Assembly: GCF_030123505.1 (NCBI RefSeq)
Contig: NZ_CP126115.1
Coordinates: 2,308,001 to 2,372,000, forward strand
Source: Neobacillus sp. YX16
GTDB taxonomy: Bacteria > Bacillota > Bacilli > Bacillales > Cytobacillaceae
DNA length: 64,000 bases
Direction: 5' to 3'
Shown here: positions 33,634-43,422 of the stretch, in pieces
Position numbering within the stretch: position 1 is the stretch's first letter
Layout of the letters: the number at the start of each line of letters is the position of its first letter
Position numbers and translations under genes: made by a program
Notes under the pieces: model-generated
The model's input: only the letters and a program-made list of their open reading frames with translations
What the model was told of the DNA's origin: nothing
The model's database searches: none

Positions 33634-33650
33634 GAAGGAGGATCGCTTAC

Positions 33651-34361
33651 ATGACAATTGATATTCCATTTATTTGGGTAGCTTTTAAAGAAATTATTAA
33701 GGCGCTTCCTATTACTCTCATCCTAACGATTGTACCCTTGCTGGCCGGATTTATATTCGGCATTGCGGTGGCTCTCGTTCGAATATATAAAGTGAAATAT
33801 CTCTATCAGATCGCAAATGGCTATGTGTCCTTTTTCAGAGGAACACCCATTATCATGCATATTATGGTCATTTATTTTGGCTTCCCATTATTACTCGATC
33901 AAATTTCACTCAGGTTTGATTTAGGTATTCAAACAAATAAAATCCCGATTATTTTGTTTGTATTAATAGCCTTAACATTGGCTGCTGGTTCGTATTTATC
34001 TGAAATTATCCGATCTGGTATTATCAGCGTTTCAAATGGGCAAATGGAGGCTGCTTATTCGGTTGGGATGACAAAGTTTCAGGCGATGATCCGCATTATA
34101 TTACCACAGGCTTTAGCTCAATCTATCCCGAATTTCACGAATATTTTTGTTGGCTTTTTACACACTTCATCAATAGCTTTTCTTGTATCTCAGAAAGAAG
34201 TAACGGGGGCTGCTAATATAGTCGCTTCGGTTAACTTGAAATTTCTAGAAGCCTTTATTGCCGCAGGTATCATCTATTGGGGCATTACGATTCTAGTAGA
34301 AGGGATATCTTTTTTACTTGAAAAGAAGGTGACTGCTTATAATCGAGGAGGCGTGTCATGA
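33651..34361 (+). CDS. tcyM: Amino-acid ABC permease (TcyM-like)
   Basis: 236 aa second permease. Seen: [42 protein letters not shown], and [20 protein letters not shown]. Its stop overlaps the ATPase start by 4 bp (ATGA). SD AAGGAGG precedes ATG. Forms the heterodimeric channel with 32923. Confidence 0.85.
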   Translation: MTIDIPFIWVAFKEIIKALPITLILTIVPLLAGFIFGIAVALVRIYKVKYLYQIANGYVSFFRGTPIIMHIMVIYFGFPLLLDQISLRFDLGIQTNKIPIILFVLIALTLAAGSYLSEIIRSGIISVSNGQMEAAYSVGMTKFQAMIRIILPQALAQSIPNFTNIFVGFLHTSSIAFLVSQKEVTGAANIVASVNLKFLEAFIAAGIIYWGITILVEGISFLLEKKVTAYNRGGVS

Positions 34362-35128
34362 TTTATTTAAAAGGTATCAAAAAGTCATTTAATCAGTTGC
34401 CAGTATTAAAAGGAATTAACTTGAAAATCGAAAAAGGGGAGGTCGTTACCATTCTTGGTCCAAGTGGATCGGGCAAAACGACGCTGTTAAGATGCCTCAA
34501 TTTCTTAGAAAAACCAAATGCAGGAATGGTTCAAATAGGTAATATTATCGTGGATTCAGAAAAGGCCACAAAAAAAGAAATGCTCGCCATTAGAAAACAA
34601 TCGGCCATGGTTTTCCAGCATTATAATTTATTTGCCCATAAAACAGTGGTAGAAAATGTGATGGAGGGGCTAATCGTGGCCAAGAAGGTAAAGAAAAAGG
34701 ACGCAAGACAACAAAGTGAAAGAGTGCTAGAGAAAGTGGGTTTAAGTGATAAACTGCATCACTATCCTTCTCAGCTTTCAGGCGGGCAGCAACAAAGAGT
34801 TGGGATTGCTAGAGCATTAGCGTTAAATCCAGAGGTGATTCTTTTTGATGAGCCTACATCCGCACTTGATCCTGAGTTAGTTGGAGATGTTCTTTCCGTA
34901 ATTAAATCCATTGCACAAGAAGGTATAACGATGGTGGTTGTCACACATGAAATGAGTTTTGCAAGAGAAGTATCGAATCGGGTGTTGTTCATGGATGAAG
35001 GAGTAATCGTCGAGGAAGGCACTCCATTGGAAATTTTTCATGCAGCAAAGGAGGAACGTACCCGCCGGTTCTTACAACGAATTTCTAGTGAATCTTTTTT
35101 TACACCGCTGAAAGAACAGGTGAATTAA
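34358..35128 (+). CDS. tcyN: Amino-acid ABC transporter ATP-binding protein (TcyN-like)
   Basis: 256-aa polar-amino-acid-type ABC ATPase. Seen: Walker A GPSGSGKT (near residue 34), Q-loop MVFQHYNLF, signature [15 protein letters not shown], Walker [15 protein letters not shown] and H-loop [12 protein letters not shown]. Length and motifs are standard. Energises import by 32923/33651. Confidence 0.92.
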   Translation: MIYLKGIKKSFNQLPVLKGINLKIEKGEVVTILGPSGSGKTTLLRCLNFLEKPNAGMVQIGNIIVDSEKATKKEMLAIRKQSAMVFQHYNLFAHKTVVENVMEGLIVAKKVKKKDARQQSERVLEKVGLSDKLHHYPSQLSGGQQQRVGIARALALNPEVILFDEPTSALDPELVGDVLSVIKSIAQEGITMVVVTHEMSFAREVSNRVLFMDEGVIVEEGTPLEIFHAAKEERTRRFLQRISSESFFTPLKEQVN

Positions 35129-35161
35129 TAATCAATCATAGGGAGGAAGGTGAATGTTTTG

Positions 35162-35671
35162 GTGACAAACCAAATCATCATTGATGAGTTAAAAGAAGAT
35201 GAAAAGGAACAGGTAAGGAATTTATTAGTAAAGAGTTATCAACAGTATGAACATTCCTATAAAAATCCCGAAATCTGGAAAACGTATTTAGAAAATATTC
35301 AGGCCTCCGTTGATAATCCTGACGTAGATAAGATACTAGTGGCAAAAAGTAATCAGGATATCCTAGGAAGTTTGCAGCTTTTTCAAACCTCCGAAAAGGC
35401 ATATGCAAAGCCAGAACTAGAAATTTTTTCTCCCATTATTCGATTGTTAGGTGTTCATCCTGAAGCAAGAGGGCGTGGTGTAGCACAAGAGCTATTAAAA
35501 GCTAGTGTTACCTACGCAAAGGAGCTTGGAGCAACAAGCTTGTATTTGCATTCAAGTGATAAAATGCATCAAGCCATTCGGCTATACGAATGGTTTGGTT
35601 TCAAACGAGATCAAACCAAGGAATTTCAAAATCAAGAGATATTAGTAAAATGCTTTCGATTCGATTTATAG
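35162..35671 (+). CDS. GNAT N-acetyltransferase (SnaA/YtmI-like)
   Basis: About 169 aa acetyl-CoA-dependent N-acetyltransferase. Seen: LLGVHPEARGRGVAQELL, the acetyl-CoA-binding motif A (R/Q-x-x-G-x-G/A), and YLHSSDKMHQAIRLYEWFGF with the final motif-B tyrosine. GTG 35162 (about 8 nt after AGGTGA) is my start; GTG 35150 is closer to the SD and is the alternative. In B. subtilis, SnaA N-acetylates S-substituted cysteines so that a monooxygenase can cleave them; presence next to a deacetylase and Tcy genes supports that role here. Confidence 0.83.
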   Translation: MTNQIIIDELKEDEKEQVRNLLVKSYQQYEHSYKNPEIWKTYLENIQASVDNPDVDKILVAKSNQDILGSLQLFQTSEKAYAKPELEIFSPIIRLLGVHPEARGRGVAQELLKASVTYAKELGATSLYLHSSDKMHQAIRLYEWFGFKRDQTKEFQNQEILVKCFRFDL

Positions 35672-35685
35672 AAGGAAGTGAGGTT

Positions 35686-36840
35686 ATGAATCGAACTGAA
35701 TTAGAATCGCACCTCATTTCGATAAGGCGTCATTTACATCAATATCCAGAGTTATCAAACGAAGAATTTGAAACAACGAAGTCCATTAAAAAATGGCTGC
35801 AGGATGAAGAAATTGATATTCGCAGGACTGGACTGTCAACAGGTGTTGTTGCAGAAATTAAAGGTGGGAATCCTGGACCAATCGTTGCCATTCGGGCAGA
35901 TATTGATGCTCTTCCGATTGTGGAACAAACAGGTTTTCCATATTCCTCCAAAATCAAAGGAAAAATGCACGCATGCGGTCATGATTTTCATACGACAGCG
36001 GCCATTGGTGCGGCCTATCTTTTGAAAGAAGCTCAAGCTGTGTTAAATGGAACAGTTCGGATTATTTTTCAGCCAGCAGAGGAATCAGGCGGTGGTGCTC
36101 AAAAGGTGATTAATGATGGTCAGCTCGAGGGAGTAGAAGCCATAATTGGACTTCATAATAAACCAGATCTGCCTGTGGGGACAATTGGCTTAAAAGATGG
36201 ACCTTTAATGGCGGCAGTCGATCGATTTCATATTGTTCTCAATGGTAAAGGAAGCCATGCTGCAATTCCGCAACATGGAAAGGATCCCATTGTAGCGGCA
36301 GGCCACCTTATTACTGCTCTTCAGTCTGTTGTTAGTCGCAACGTGTCTCCTCTTCAAAGCGCTGTATTGAGTGTGACGAAAATCGTGGGCGGCAGCACAT
36401 GGAACGTTATTCCAGACGATATCATCCTTGAGGGGACCGTTCGAACTTTTGACAATAAGATTCGTGAAGACGTAAAAGCAAAATTTTATACAATTGTTAA
36501 ATCAATTGCCACAGCTTTTTCACACGAAGTTGAAATTGGCTGGTTTCCAGGTCCACCACCACTGGATAATCATAAGTCGGTGACGGAGATCGCGAGGTAT
36601 GCAGCTAAAAAGCATTCCTTAAAAGTAATTGATCCGGAACCATCAATGGCCGGTGAGGATTTCTCCTACTATCTTTATAACGTCCCTGGGACATTTGCAT
36701 TTTTCGGTACAAACGGAAACGAGGAGTGGCACCATCCCGCATTTACCCTTGATGAATCGGCTATTATTAAAGCCGCATATTTTTTATCTGAAGTTTCAAG
36801 AGAATTATTAAATAGACCTGTTACTAGTTTACGAACCTAA
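35686..36840 (+). CDS. M20-family N-acyl amino acid deacetylase/amidohydrolase (SndA-like)
   Basis: 384-aa zinc amidohydrolase of the peptidase M20D group. ATG 35686 follows AAGGAAGTGAGG; the longer frame from 35590 runs into the preceding gene. Seen: RRHLHQYPELSNEEFET, ADIDALPI, the metal ligands HACGHDFHTTAAIG, QPAEESGGGAQ with the catalytic Glu, GSHAAIPQHGKDP of the lid domain, and GEDFSYYL. In the B. subtilis S-alkylcysteine route, SndA removes the acetyl group placed by SnaA; the same acetylase/deacetylase pair is adjacent here. Last gene of the run starting at 31792. Confidence 0.88.
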   Translation: MNRTELESHLISIRRHLHQYPELSNEEFETTKSIKKWLQDEEIDIRRTGLSTGVVAEIKGGNPGPIVAIRADIDALPIVEQTGFPYSSKIKGKMHACGHDFHTTAAIGAAYLLKEAQAVLNGTVRIIFQPAEESGGGAQKVINDGQLEGVEAIIGLHNKPDLPVGTIGLKDGPLMAAVDRFHIVLNGKGSHAAIPQHGKDPIVAAGHLITALQSVVSRNVSPLQSAVLSVTKIVGGSTWNVIPDDIILEGTVRTFDNKIREDVKAKFYTIVKSIATAFSHEVEIGWFPGPPPLDNHKSVTEIARYAAKKHSLKVIDPEPSMAGEDFSYYLYNVPGTFAFFGTNGNEEWHHPAFTLDESAIIKAAYFLSEVSRELLNRPVTSLRT

Positions 36841-36899
36841 AGATTATTATCCATACGAAAACGATGTATTTATTAAAACTATAAATAGGAGTGATTCGG

Positions 36900-37115
36900 A
36901 TGGGAGAAATTCTTCGGAATGCTGTTGAAAATAAGCGCAAAAAATTAATAAAAAAACTGATTGCTTATAATGTATATAAGAATGAAGATAAACATCTTTA
37001 TGAGTTATCACTAACGGACCTAGAAAATGAATATAGAAAATTTAAATCCCTTAGTCATCCCCATAGTGATATTGGGTCAATCAAATTAACTGATCATAAA
37101 TCAAACAAAAAGTAA
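36900..37115 (+). CDS. Fur-regulated basic protein-like (FbpA/FbpB family)
   Basis: 71-aa strongly basic small protein. ATG 36900 follows AGGAGTGA. Seen: LRNAVENKRKKLIKKLIAYN, VYKNEDKHLYELSLTDLENEY, the pattern shared by small Fur-regulated basic proteins of Bacillus that assist the FsrA iron-sparing response. I do not see a convincing Fur box in the 60 bp upstream. The tail after residue 50 is longer than in FbpA. Confidence 0.7.
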   Translation: MGEILRNAVENKRKKLIKKLIAYNVYKNEDKHLYELSLTDLENEYRKFKSLSHPHSDIGSIKLTDHKSNKK

Positions 37116-37234
37116 AATCAGTTATGATTTAGATTTAAAAGCCAAAAATAGACTAGTTTCTTCATTAATATTTAATAAAAATCAGGCTCCGTTCTTTAAA
37201 TTTTGCCTTCAAATAAAACTTAATTAATTTCACG

Positions 37235-37273
37235 AAAAGAGAGAAATCTAAATAAAGTTTCTCTCTTTTTTTG
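37235..37273 (+). terminator. Terminator after Fbp-like gene
   Basis: AAAAGAGAGAAA and TTTCTCTCTTTT with an 11-nt AT loop and T-run. Confidence 0.8.
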
Positions 37274-37382
37274 TAGTGAAATTCGAGATTTCTAGTTCAA
37301 AAATCTTACATAAACTAAATTCCAAGAGAGATGTATGTTATAATTCTATAAAATTAGAATATTAAAGCAAGGAGTGAATACA

Positions 37383-37649
37383 ATGATAATTCGAAGTAAA
37401 GCCGATGTTGAGCAGTTTTGCGAGAGGTTTGGTGACCTGGCCATCTGGGATGGTTCGAAGCACTACATCGCCTTACAAGATGAAGAAAACAGCGGCACAC
37501 TTACATTTATGCAATATCCAGATGGCACACTGACTGCCCATAGGAAATACCAAACGTATTGGGACATAAATGAGCTTCCAGTTGATAGTAAAGATATATG
37601 GCGGTATAGAAAAGTTTTAAATAGTTACTTGAGAAATATTAATAATTAA
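37383..37649 (+). CDS. Hypothetical 88-aa protein
   Basis: ATG 37383 behind AAGGAGTGA. Soluble and mixed-charge with several aromatic residues: IIRSKADVEQFCERFGDLAIWDG, YIALQDEENSGTLTFMQYPDG and RKYQTYWDINELP (each cut at natural turns). No domain recognised. Stands alone between the Fbp-like gene and glgB; a weak hairpin with a T-run follows at about 37655-37690. Confidence 0.7.
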   Translation: MIIRSKADVEQFCERFGDLAIWDGSKHYIALQDEENSGTLTFMQYPDGTLTAHRKYQTYWDINELPVDSKDIWRYRKVLNSYLRNINN

Positions 37650-37834
37650 CGAAGGTGACTCTTTTTTCGGGGTCGCTTTTTTCATTTTTTTTAAATGATA
37701 TTGTAATAGTATTAATCTCCATTTATCTATTAAAAAACAAAATACTTTAATTTTATGCATTAAACCATACATTTAAGAAAAACTAAGCAGATAGTCAAGA
37801 TATTATGGAAAAGCAGTTTAAAGAGGTGAGACTA

Positions 37835-39763
37835 GTGGTTGTAACAAATCCGACAGAGTATGAAATATATCTTTTTCACGAAGGAAGTTTGTTTGAGAGT
37901 TATAAAGTTTTTGGCGCACATTCTGAAACCCAAGGAGGAAAAAAGGGTACTCGCTTTACTGTTTGGGCTCCCCGAGCTACCCAAGTACATGTTGTCGGGG
38001 ATTTCAATAAATGGGATAGTAGTTATCATGAAATGACGAAACTTAATAAACAAGGAATATGGTCACTTTTTATTCCGGGGCTGCTAGAAAATGATATTTA
38101 CAAGTATCAAATTAAAACAGCTGCCGGTGATACCATCCTTAAATCAGATCCGTATGCATTTTATTCAGAAATCAGGCCAAATACCGCGTCTATTATCTAT
38201 GACTTGGAAGGATACAAATGGCAGGATCAAAAATGGTTTCAAAATAAAAAAAAGAAAACTGTTTATGAAGAACCCCTTGCCATTTATGAGGTACATTTAG
38301 GCTCTTGGAAGAAAAAGCGTGAAGAAGAGTTTTATACATATAGGGAGTTAGCTGATGAGCTGATCCCATACGTACTTGAACATCACTTTACACACATAGA
38401 ACTTTTACCTCTAGTTGAGCATCCCTATGATCGTTCTTGGGGATATCAAGGAACTGGATACTATTCTGCAACAAGTCGATATGGTAATCCGCACGATTTA
38501 ATGTATTTTATTGACCAATGTCACCAAAGTGGAGTTGGTGTTATTCTTGATTGGGTCCCGGGACATTTTTGTAAGGATGCCCATGGTTTGTATATGTTTG
38601 ATGGACAGACTACTTATGAATATGAAGATGTTTACGTAAAAGAAAATCCAATATGGGGGACAGCGAATTTTGACTTGGGAAAAGGTGAAGTGCAAAGCTT
38701 TTTAATTTCTAACGCCTTATTCTGGATCAAATACTATCATATTGATGGATTTCGGGTAGACGCGGTTGCCAATATGCTTTACTGGCAAGCCGGTGGGGAA
38801 TCTCAAAAGAATGAATATGCGGTTAGCTTCTTAAGAAAGCTGAATGAGGTTGTTTTTGAAGCCGAACCTAATTTGCTCATGATAGCTGAGGATTCGACCG
38901 ATTGGCCGCTTGTGACAAGACCCACCTCTGAAGGAGGTTTAGGCTTTAACTATAAATGGAACATGGGTTGGATGAACGATATTTTAAAATATATGGAAGC
39001 AGAACCGCAGAACAGAAAGTATTTGCATGATAAAGTAACCTTCTCTATACTGTATGCTTTTACAGAGAACTTCGTCTTACCTCTATCGCATGATGAGGTA
39101 GTTCATGGGAAAAAATCACTGCTAAATAAAATGCCAGGAGATTATTGGCGAAAATTTGCACAGCTGCGTCTTCTATTCGGGTACTTAATGACACACCCTG
39201 GAAAAAAGCTGTTGTTTATGGGTGGAGAGTTTGGTCAGTTTGATGAATGGAAGGATTTAGAGGATTTAGATTGGGAGTTACAGGATTTTGAGATGCATCG
39301 TATCTTAAATGATTACTTTAAAGAATTGATGCAGCTATATAAACGTTCCAAAGCGTTGTGGGAGCTTGACCATACTCATGAAGGATTTGAATGGATTGAT
39401 GCAGATAATAAAGAACAAAGTATATTCTCATTTATAAGAAAAGACAAAAAGGAAGACACTCTTATTATCGTGTGTAATTTTACAGAGGTCGTTTATGAGA
39501 ACTACAAAGTTGGGGTACCTTCTCACGCTTTTTACAATGAAATTTTTAATAGTGATCGCATTCAATATGGTGGTTCTGGTCAGGTGAATCATAAGAAAAT
39601 TAAAGTGATTGAAGAGCCGTTTCACAACCAGCCATGTCATCTCGAAATGACGATCCCGCCGTTTGGGATATCCATCTTACGACCAGTTAAAACCAGAAAG
39701 GGGACGAATAGCAATGGTACAAAAGAAGTGCGTAGCAATGTTGCTAGCAGGAGGACAAGGTAG
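37835..39763 (+). CDS. glgB: 1,4-alpha-glucan branching enzyme
   Basis: Transfers alpha-1,4 glucan segments to alpha-1,6 positions during glycogen synthesis. GTG 37835 behind AAAGAGGTGAG gives a family-type N-terminus ([11 protein letters not shown]); ATG 37805 lacks an SD. About 642 aa: CBM48 (about 35-110, [20 protein letters not shown]), GH13 catalytic domain with HSWG-like [24 protein letters not shown] (nucleophile Asp), IAEDST (acid/base Glu), [14 protein letters not shown]. The C-terminal basic tail overlaps glgC by 50 bp. First gene of glgBCDA. Confidence 0.95.
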   Translation: MVVTNPTEYEIYLFHEGSLFESYKVFGAHSETQGGKKGTRFTVWAPRATQVHVVGDFNKWDSSYHEMTKLNKQGIWSLFIPGLLENDIYKYQIKTAAGDTILKSDPYAFYSEIRPNTASIIYDLEGYKWQDQKWFQNKKKKTVYEEPLAIYEVHLGSWKKKREEEFYTYRELADELIPYVLEHHFTHIELLPLVEHPYDRSWGYQGTGYYSATSRYGNPHDLMYFIDQCHQSGVGVILDWVPGHFCKDAHGLYMFDGQTTYEYEDVYVKENPIWGTANFDLGKGEVQSFLISNALFWIKYYHIDGFRVDAVANMLYWQAGGESQKNEYAVSFLRKLNEVVFEAEPNLLMIAEDSTDWPLVTRPTSEGGLGFNYKWNMGWMNDILKYMEAEPQNRKYLHDKVTFSILYAFTENFVLPLSHDEVVHGKKSLLNKMPGDYWRKFAQLRLLFGYLMTHPGKKLLFMGGEFGQFDEWKDLEDLDWELQDFEMHRILNDYFKELMQLYKRSKALWELDHTHEGFEWIDADNKEQSIFSFIRKDKKEDTLIIVCNFTEVVYENYKVGVPSHAFYNEIFNSDRIQYGGSGQVNHKKIKVIEEPFHNQPCHLEMTIPPFGISILRPVKTRKGTNSNGTKEVRSNVASRRTR

Positions 39764-40841
39764 CCGTCTCGGTGCTCTTACTAGATATATTGCAAAGCCT
39801 GCTGTTTCATTCGGTGGCAAATATCGAATAATAGATTTTCCATTAAGTAACTGTACAAACTCTGGAATTGAAACTGTAGGTGTATTAACGCAGTATCAGC
39901 CACTGGTTTTAAACTCTTATATCGGGATCGGTGCGGCTTGGGATTTAGATAGAAGTAATGGCGGGGTTACAGTATTGCCTCCGTATGCGGAAACCTCTGG
40001 CGTGAAATGGTATAAAGGCACTGCCAGCGCGATTTACGAAAATATTAATTACATAAAGCAATACAATCCAGAATACGTACTGATTCTTTCTGGTGACCAC
40101 ATTTACAAGATGGATTATTCTAAAATGCTTGATTATCATATTGAAAAGGATGCGGATGTTAGCATCTCTGTTATAGAGGTACCGTGGGAAGAAGCAAGCC
40201 GTTTTGGAATTATGAATACAAATATAAACTTAGATATCATTGAATTTGAGGAAAAACCAAAATCTCCAAAAAGTAATTTGGCTTCAATGGGAATTTACAT
40301 CTTTAATTGGTCTGTTTTAAAAACGTTTTTAGAGATAGACGATAATAATCCAGAATCCTCTAATGATTTTGGGAAGGATATTATTCCATTATTACTGGAA
40401 GAAAATAAAAAGGTGGTTGCGTATCCATTCAAGGGTTATTGGAAGGACGTTGGTACTGTAAAAAGTTTATGGGAAGCCAATATGGACTTATTAAATGAAG
40501 AAACTGAGCTAGATCTTTATGACCGAAATTGGAGAATTTACTCTGTAAATCCGAACCAGCCTCCGCAATATATCTCTACCACGGCTCAAGTAGAAGAGTC
40601 ACTAATTAATGAAGGTTGTATAGTAAAAGGAAACATTAAGCATTCAGTTCTATTCCAAGGCGTAACGGTCGAAGAAGGAAGTGTGATTCAGGACTCCGTT
40701 ATCATGCCTAATGCTCGAATTGGAAAAAATGTAGTAATTGAGAAAGCCATCATCGCTGAAGAAATGGTTGTAGAGGATAATACCATTATTCGTCCAGAAA
40801 AGAACAAGGACGATGTCATACTGGTTGCTGAGGATGTTTAG
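39714..40841 (+). CDS. glgC: Glucose-1-phosphate adenylyltransferase, catalytic subunit
   Basis: Makes ADP-glucose for glycogen synthesis. ATG 39714 after AAAGGGG; 375 aa. Seen: nucleotide-binding [58 protein letters not shown], and a C-terminal left-handed beta helix of hexapeptide repeats ([19 protein letters not shown]). Overlaps glgB; 30 bp before glgD. Confidence 0.95.
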   Translation: MVQKKCVAMLLAGGQGSRLGALTRYIAKPAVSFGGKYRIIDFPLSNCTNSGIETVGVLTQYQPLVLNSYIGIGAAWDLDRSNGGVTVLPPYAETSGVKWYKGTASAIYENINYIKQYNPEYVLILSGDHIYKMDYSKMLDYHIEKDADVSISVIEVPWEEASRFGIMNTNINLDIIEFEEKPKSPKSNLASMGIYIFNWSVLKTFLEIDDNNPESSNDFGKDIIPLLLEENKKVVAYPFKGYWKDVGTVKSLWEANMDLLNEETELDLYDRNWRIYSVNPNQPPQYISTTAQVEESLINEGCIVKGNIKHSVLFQGVTVEEGSVIQDSVIMPNARIGKNVVIEKAIIAEEMVVEDNTIIRPEKNKDDVILVAEDV

Positions 40842-40871
40842 TAAAAACTCATAGGAAAGGAATACGATACT

Positions 40872-41888
40872 ATGCCTCAATCTATGCTAGGAATTATTAA
40901 TGCAACCCATGAGTTGGACACGTTTCAAAATTTAACAGCACATCGTTCCATAGCAGCACTTCCTTTTGCGGGACGATATCGTTTGATTGATTTTATGTTA
41001 TCGAATATGGTGAATTCAGGGATTACGAGTGTGGCTATTTTCACTGGTCATGGGGTAAGGTCACTTATGGACCATTTAGGATGTGGAAAGCAATGGGACT
41101 TGGATAGAAAACGTGATGGACTATTTGTGTTCACACCTGATGGTAAATCTAAAAACGAGGAATTTGGATCCTTTTCACATTTAGCAAAGAATATCACCTT
41201 TTTCTTACGCAGCAGGCAAAAATACGTTGTGATAACAAATTGCAATATTATTGGGACTATAAATTTCAGTTCTGTTTTGGATCATCATATTGAAACAGAT
41301 GCGAATATTACAGAGATTGTTCATAATGGAGAATCGTTGCAGACGTATATTTTAGAAAAAGATTTATTGCTCTCTTTATTTGAGCAATACAAAGATCAGG
41401 GCTATTACAGTATTTTAGATGTCATAAATGAGCGACTTGATAATTTTAAAGTTGAAAAGTATGAATGTACGGAATATATTGCAACTATAGACTCTCTCGA
41501 TAGTTACTATAACCATAGCATGGATATGCTTAAGTCAACAGCCTATTATCAGGTATTTACGAAAGACGAGCCAATCTTCACAAAGGTAAAGGATGAACCT
41601 CCAACACGATATAAAATCGGTGCCAAAGTATCAAACTCTTTGATTGCAAATGGCTGCATGATTCAAGGAGAAGTGGAGAATTGCATTATTTCCCGTGCGG
41701 TAAAAATCGGGAAAGGCGCAGTTGTTCGTAACTCCATTATTATGCAAAAAACGCAAATTGAAGATAATTGTGTTCTCGATGGAGTCATCATTGATAAGGA
41801 TGTTAAAATTGAAAGTGGTGTCAAATTAACAGGAACAAGAGAAAACCCTTATGTGGTAGAAAAAGGGACAGTACAAAAGGGGCGCTGA
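40872..41888 (+). CDS. glgD: Glucose-1-phosphate adenylyltransferase regulatory subunit
   Basis: 338-aa GlgD, the paralogous non-catalytic partner that modulates GlgC in Bacilli. It keeps the fold (LPFAGRYRLIDFMLSNMVNSG, beta-helix VSNSLIANGCMIQGEVENC) but the N-terminal nucleotide loop GGxGxRL is replaced by INATHELDTFQNLTAHRS, as in B. subtilis GlgD. Confidence 0.92.
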   Translation: MPQSMLGIINATHELDTFQNLTAHRSIAALPFAGRYRLIDFMLSNMVNSGITSVAIFTGHGVRSLMDHLGCGKQWDLDRKRDGLFVFTPDGKSKNEEFGSFSHLAKNITFFLRSRQKYVVITNCNIIGTINFSSVLDHHIETDANITEIVHNGESLQTYILEKDLLLSLFEQYKDQGYYSILDVINERLDNFKVEKYECTEYIATIDSLDSYYNHSMDMLKSTAYYQVFTKDEPIFTKVKDEPPTRYKIGAKVSNSLIANGCMIQGEVENCIISRAVKIGKGAVVRNSIIMQKTQIEDNCVLDGVIIDKDVKIESGVKLTGTRENPYVVEKGTVQKGR

Positions 41889-41891
41889 GAA

Positions 41892-43334
41892 GTGAAAGTT
41901 TTATTTGCCGTATCTGAGTGTGTTCCGTTTGTGAAAACCGGTGGCCTTGCTGACGTAGCAGGCGCACTTCCTAAAGAGTTAAAAAAGTTAGGTACAGAAG
42001 TTCATGTTATGTTACCCAATTACAGTTTAATTTCTGGTGAGTTTAAACAATCCTTTCAATTTAAAACATCCATTGAAGTACCGGTAGGATCGACGAATCA
42101 ATATTGTGGCATTTTTAATATGGAACTTGATGGAATTACCTACCATTTTATTGATAACGAATATTATTTTCATCGGAGTTCATTGTACGGACAAGATGAT
42201 GATGGAGAACGATTTTCGTTTTTCTCAAAGGCAGTACTCGAGTGTATACCACATCTGGATTTTATTCCTGATGTGATTCATTCTCATGACTGGCATACAG
42301 CCATGGTGAATTTTTTATTAAAGTTCCAGTATCGTCATCAACCAATTTACACAAAAATAAAAACTGTATTTACGATTCATAATTTGCAATTCCAAGGTAT
42401 CTTCCCATTTGAGAAAATTAGTGAACTGTTACGATTAGATCCTCAATATTTTAACATGGAACAGCTCGAATTTTATGGAAATGTTAACTTTATGAAAGGT
42501 GGTATAGTTTCATCTGATAGTGTAACAACCGTCAGCCCAACCTATAAAGAGGAAATTCAATTTCCTTATTTTGGTGAAAGACTTGATGGACTTTTACGAA
42601 AGCACAGCGATAAGCTCATTGGAATTGTTAACGGTATCGACGATTCTGTTTACAATCCAAGAGTAGATCGTGATATCGCTGTTTCTTATGATCTTGATAC
42701 CATCGAGGGAAAATCAGAAAATAAGAAAGTTTTACAACACTATTTCGGATTGCCCGAAAAAGATAGCACACCCATTATTGCAATGGTAACACGGTTAACA
42801 TCGCAAAAAGGTTTAGACTTAGTGCTGCATGTATTTCACGAGATGCTTCAGGATGATGTACAATTCATCTTGCTGGGTTCTGGTGACCATCATTTTGAAA
42901 ACTTCTTTAATCAAATGACCCATGAATACCCGGATAAAGTGAAGATATACATTGGTTTTAATGAGGCGTTAGCCCATCAAATTTATGCAGGGGCAGATTT
43001 GTTTTTAATGCCTTCGCAGTTTGAACCATGTGGATTAGGACAGCTTATTGCCTTGCAGTATGGAACAATACCCATCGTTAGAGAAACAGGCGGATTAAAT
43101 GATACCGTTCAATCTTATGATGAATCAACTGGTAATGGTAATGGCTTTTCTTTTAAGAATTTGAACGCCCATGATTTGCTGCATACCGTTAGAAGAGCCT
43201 TAGATTTTTATCATCAAAATGAAAGTTGGAGTCGCTTAATACAAAATGCGATGACTCAAGATTATAGTTGGTTACAGTCTGCTAAGGAATATAATGAAAT
43301 ATATCAGAAGCTGCTTGAAGGCTCAGTGGAGTAA
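41892..43334 (+). CDS. glgA: Glycogen synthase (ADP-glucose, GT5)
   Basis: 480 aa; GTG start 3 bp after glgD stop. Seen: the ADP-glucose-binding [16 protein letters not shown] at the N-terminus, [35 protein letters not shown] and the C-terminal [26 protein letters not shown]. Followed by a terminator at 43361; the glgP phosphorylase that ends the B. subtilis operon is absent here. Confidence 0.95.
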   Translation: MKVLFAVSECVPFVKTGGLADVAGALPKELKKLGTEVHVMLPNYSLISGEFKQSFQFKTSIEVPVGSTNQYCGIFNMELDGITYHFIDNEYYFHRSSLYGQDDDGERFSFFSKAVLECIPHLDFIPDVIHSHDWHTAMVNFLLKFQYRHQPIYTKIKTVFTIHNLQFQGIFPFEKISELLRLDPQYFNMEQLEFYGNVNFMKGGIVSSDSVTTVSPTYKEEIQFPYFGERLDGLLRKHSDKLIGIVNGIDDSVYNPRVDRDIAVSYDLDTIEGKSENKKVLQHYFGLPEKDSTPIIAMVTRLTSQKGLDLVLHVFHEMLQDDVQFILLGSGDHHFENFFNQMTHEYPDKVKIYIGFNEALAHQIYAGADLFLMPSQFEPCGLGQLIALQYGTIPIVRETGGLNDTVQSYDESTGNGNGFSFKNLNAHDLLHTVRRALDFYHQNESWSRLIQNAMTQDYSWLQSAKEYNEIYQKLLEGSVE

Positions 43335-43360
43335 AGGATACTTGTTATCATTCAAAAGAT

Positions 43361-43400
43361 GAAGATGTAAGTAAATTTGCAGCTTACATCTTCTTCCTTT
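43361..43400. terminator. Terminator between convergent glgA and metE
   Basis: GAAGATGTAAG and CTTACATCTTC with a T-rich tail (TTCCTTTT) on the plus strand; AAAAG before the stem on the plus strand could give a weak tail for metE. Confidence 0.8.
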
Positions 43401-43422
43401 TATAGGCAGTTGAATTTTAGAT

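Noticed and set aside
36841..36899. Fur box upstream of the Fbp-like gene
   Set aside because: No convincing 7-1-7 GATAATGAT-type match in this stretch.
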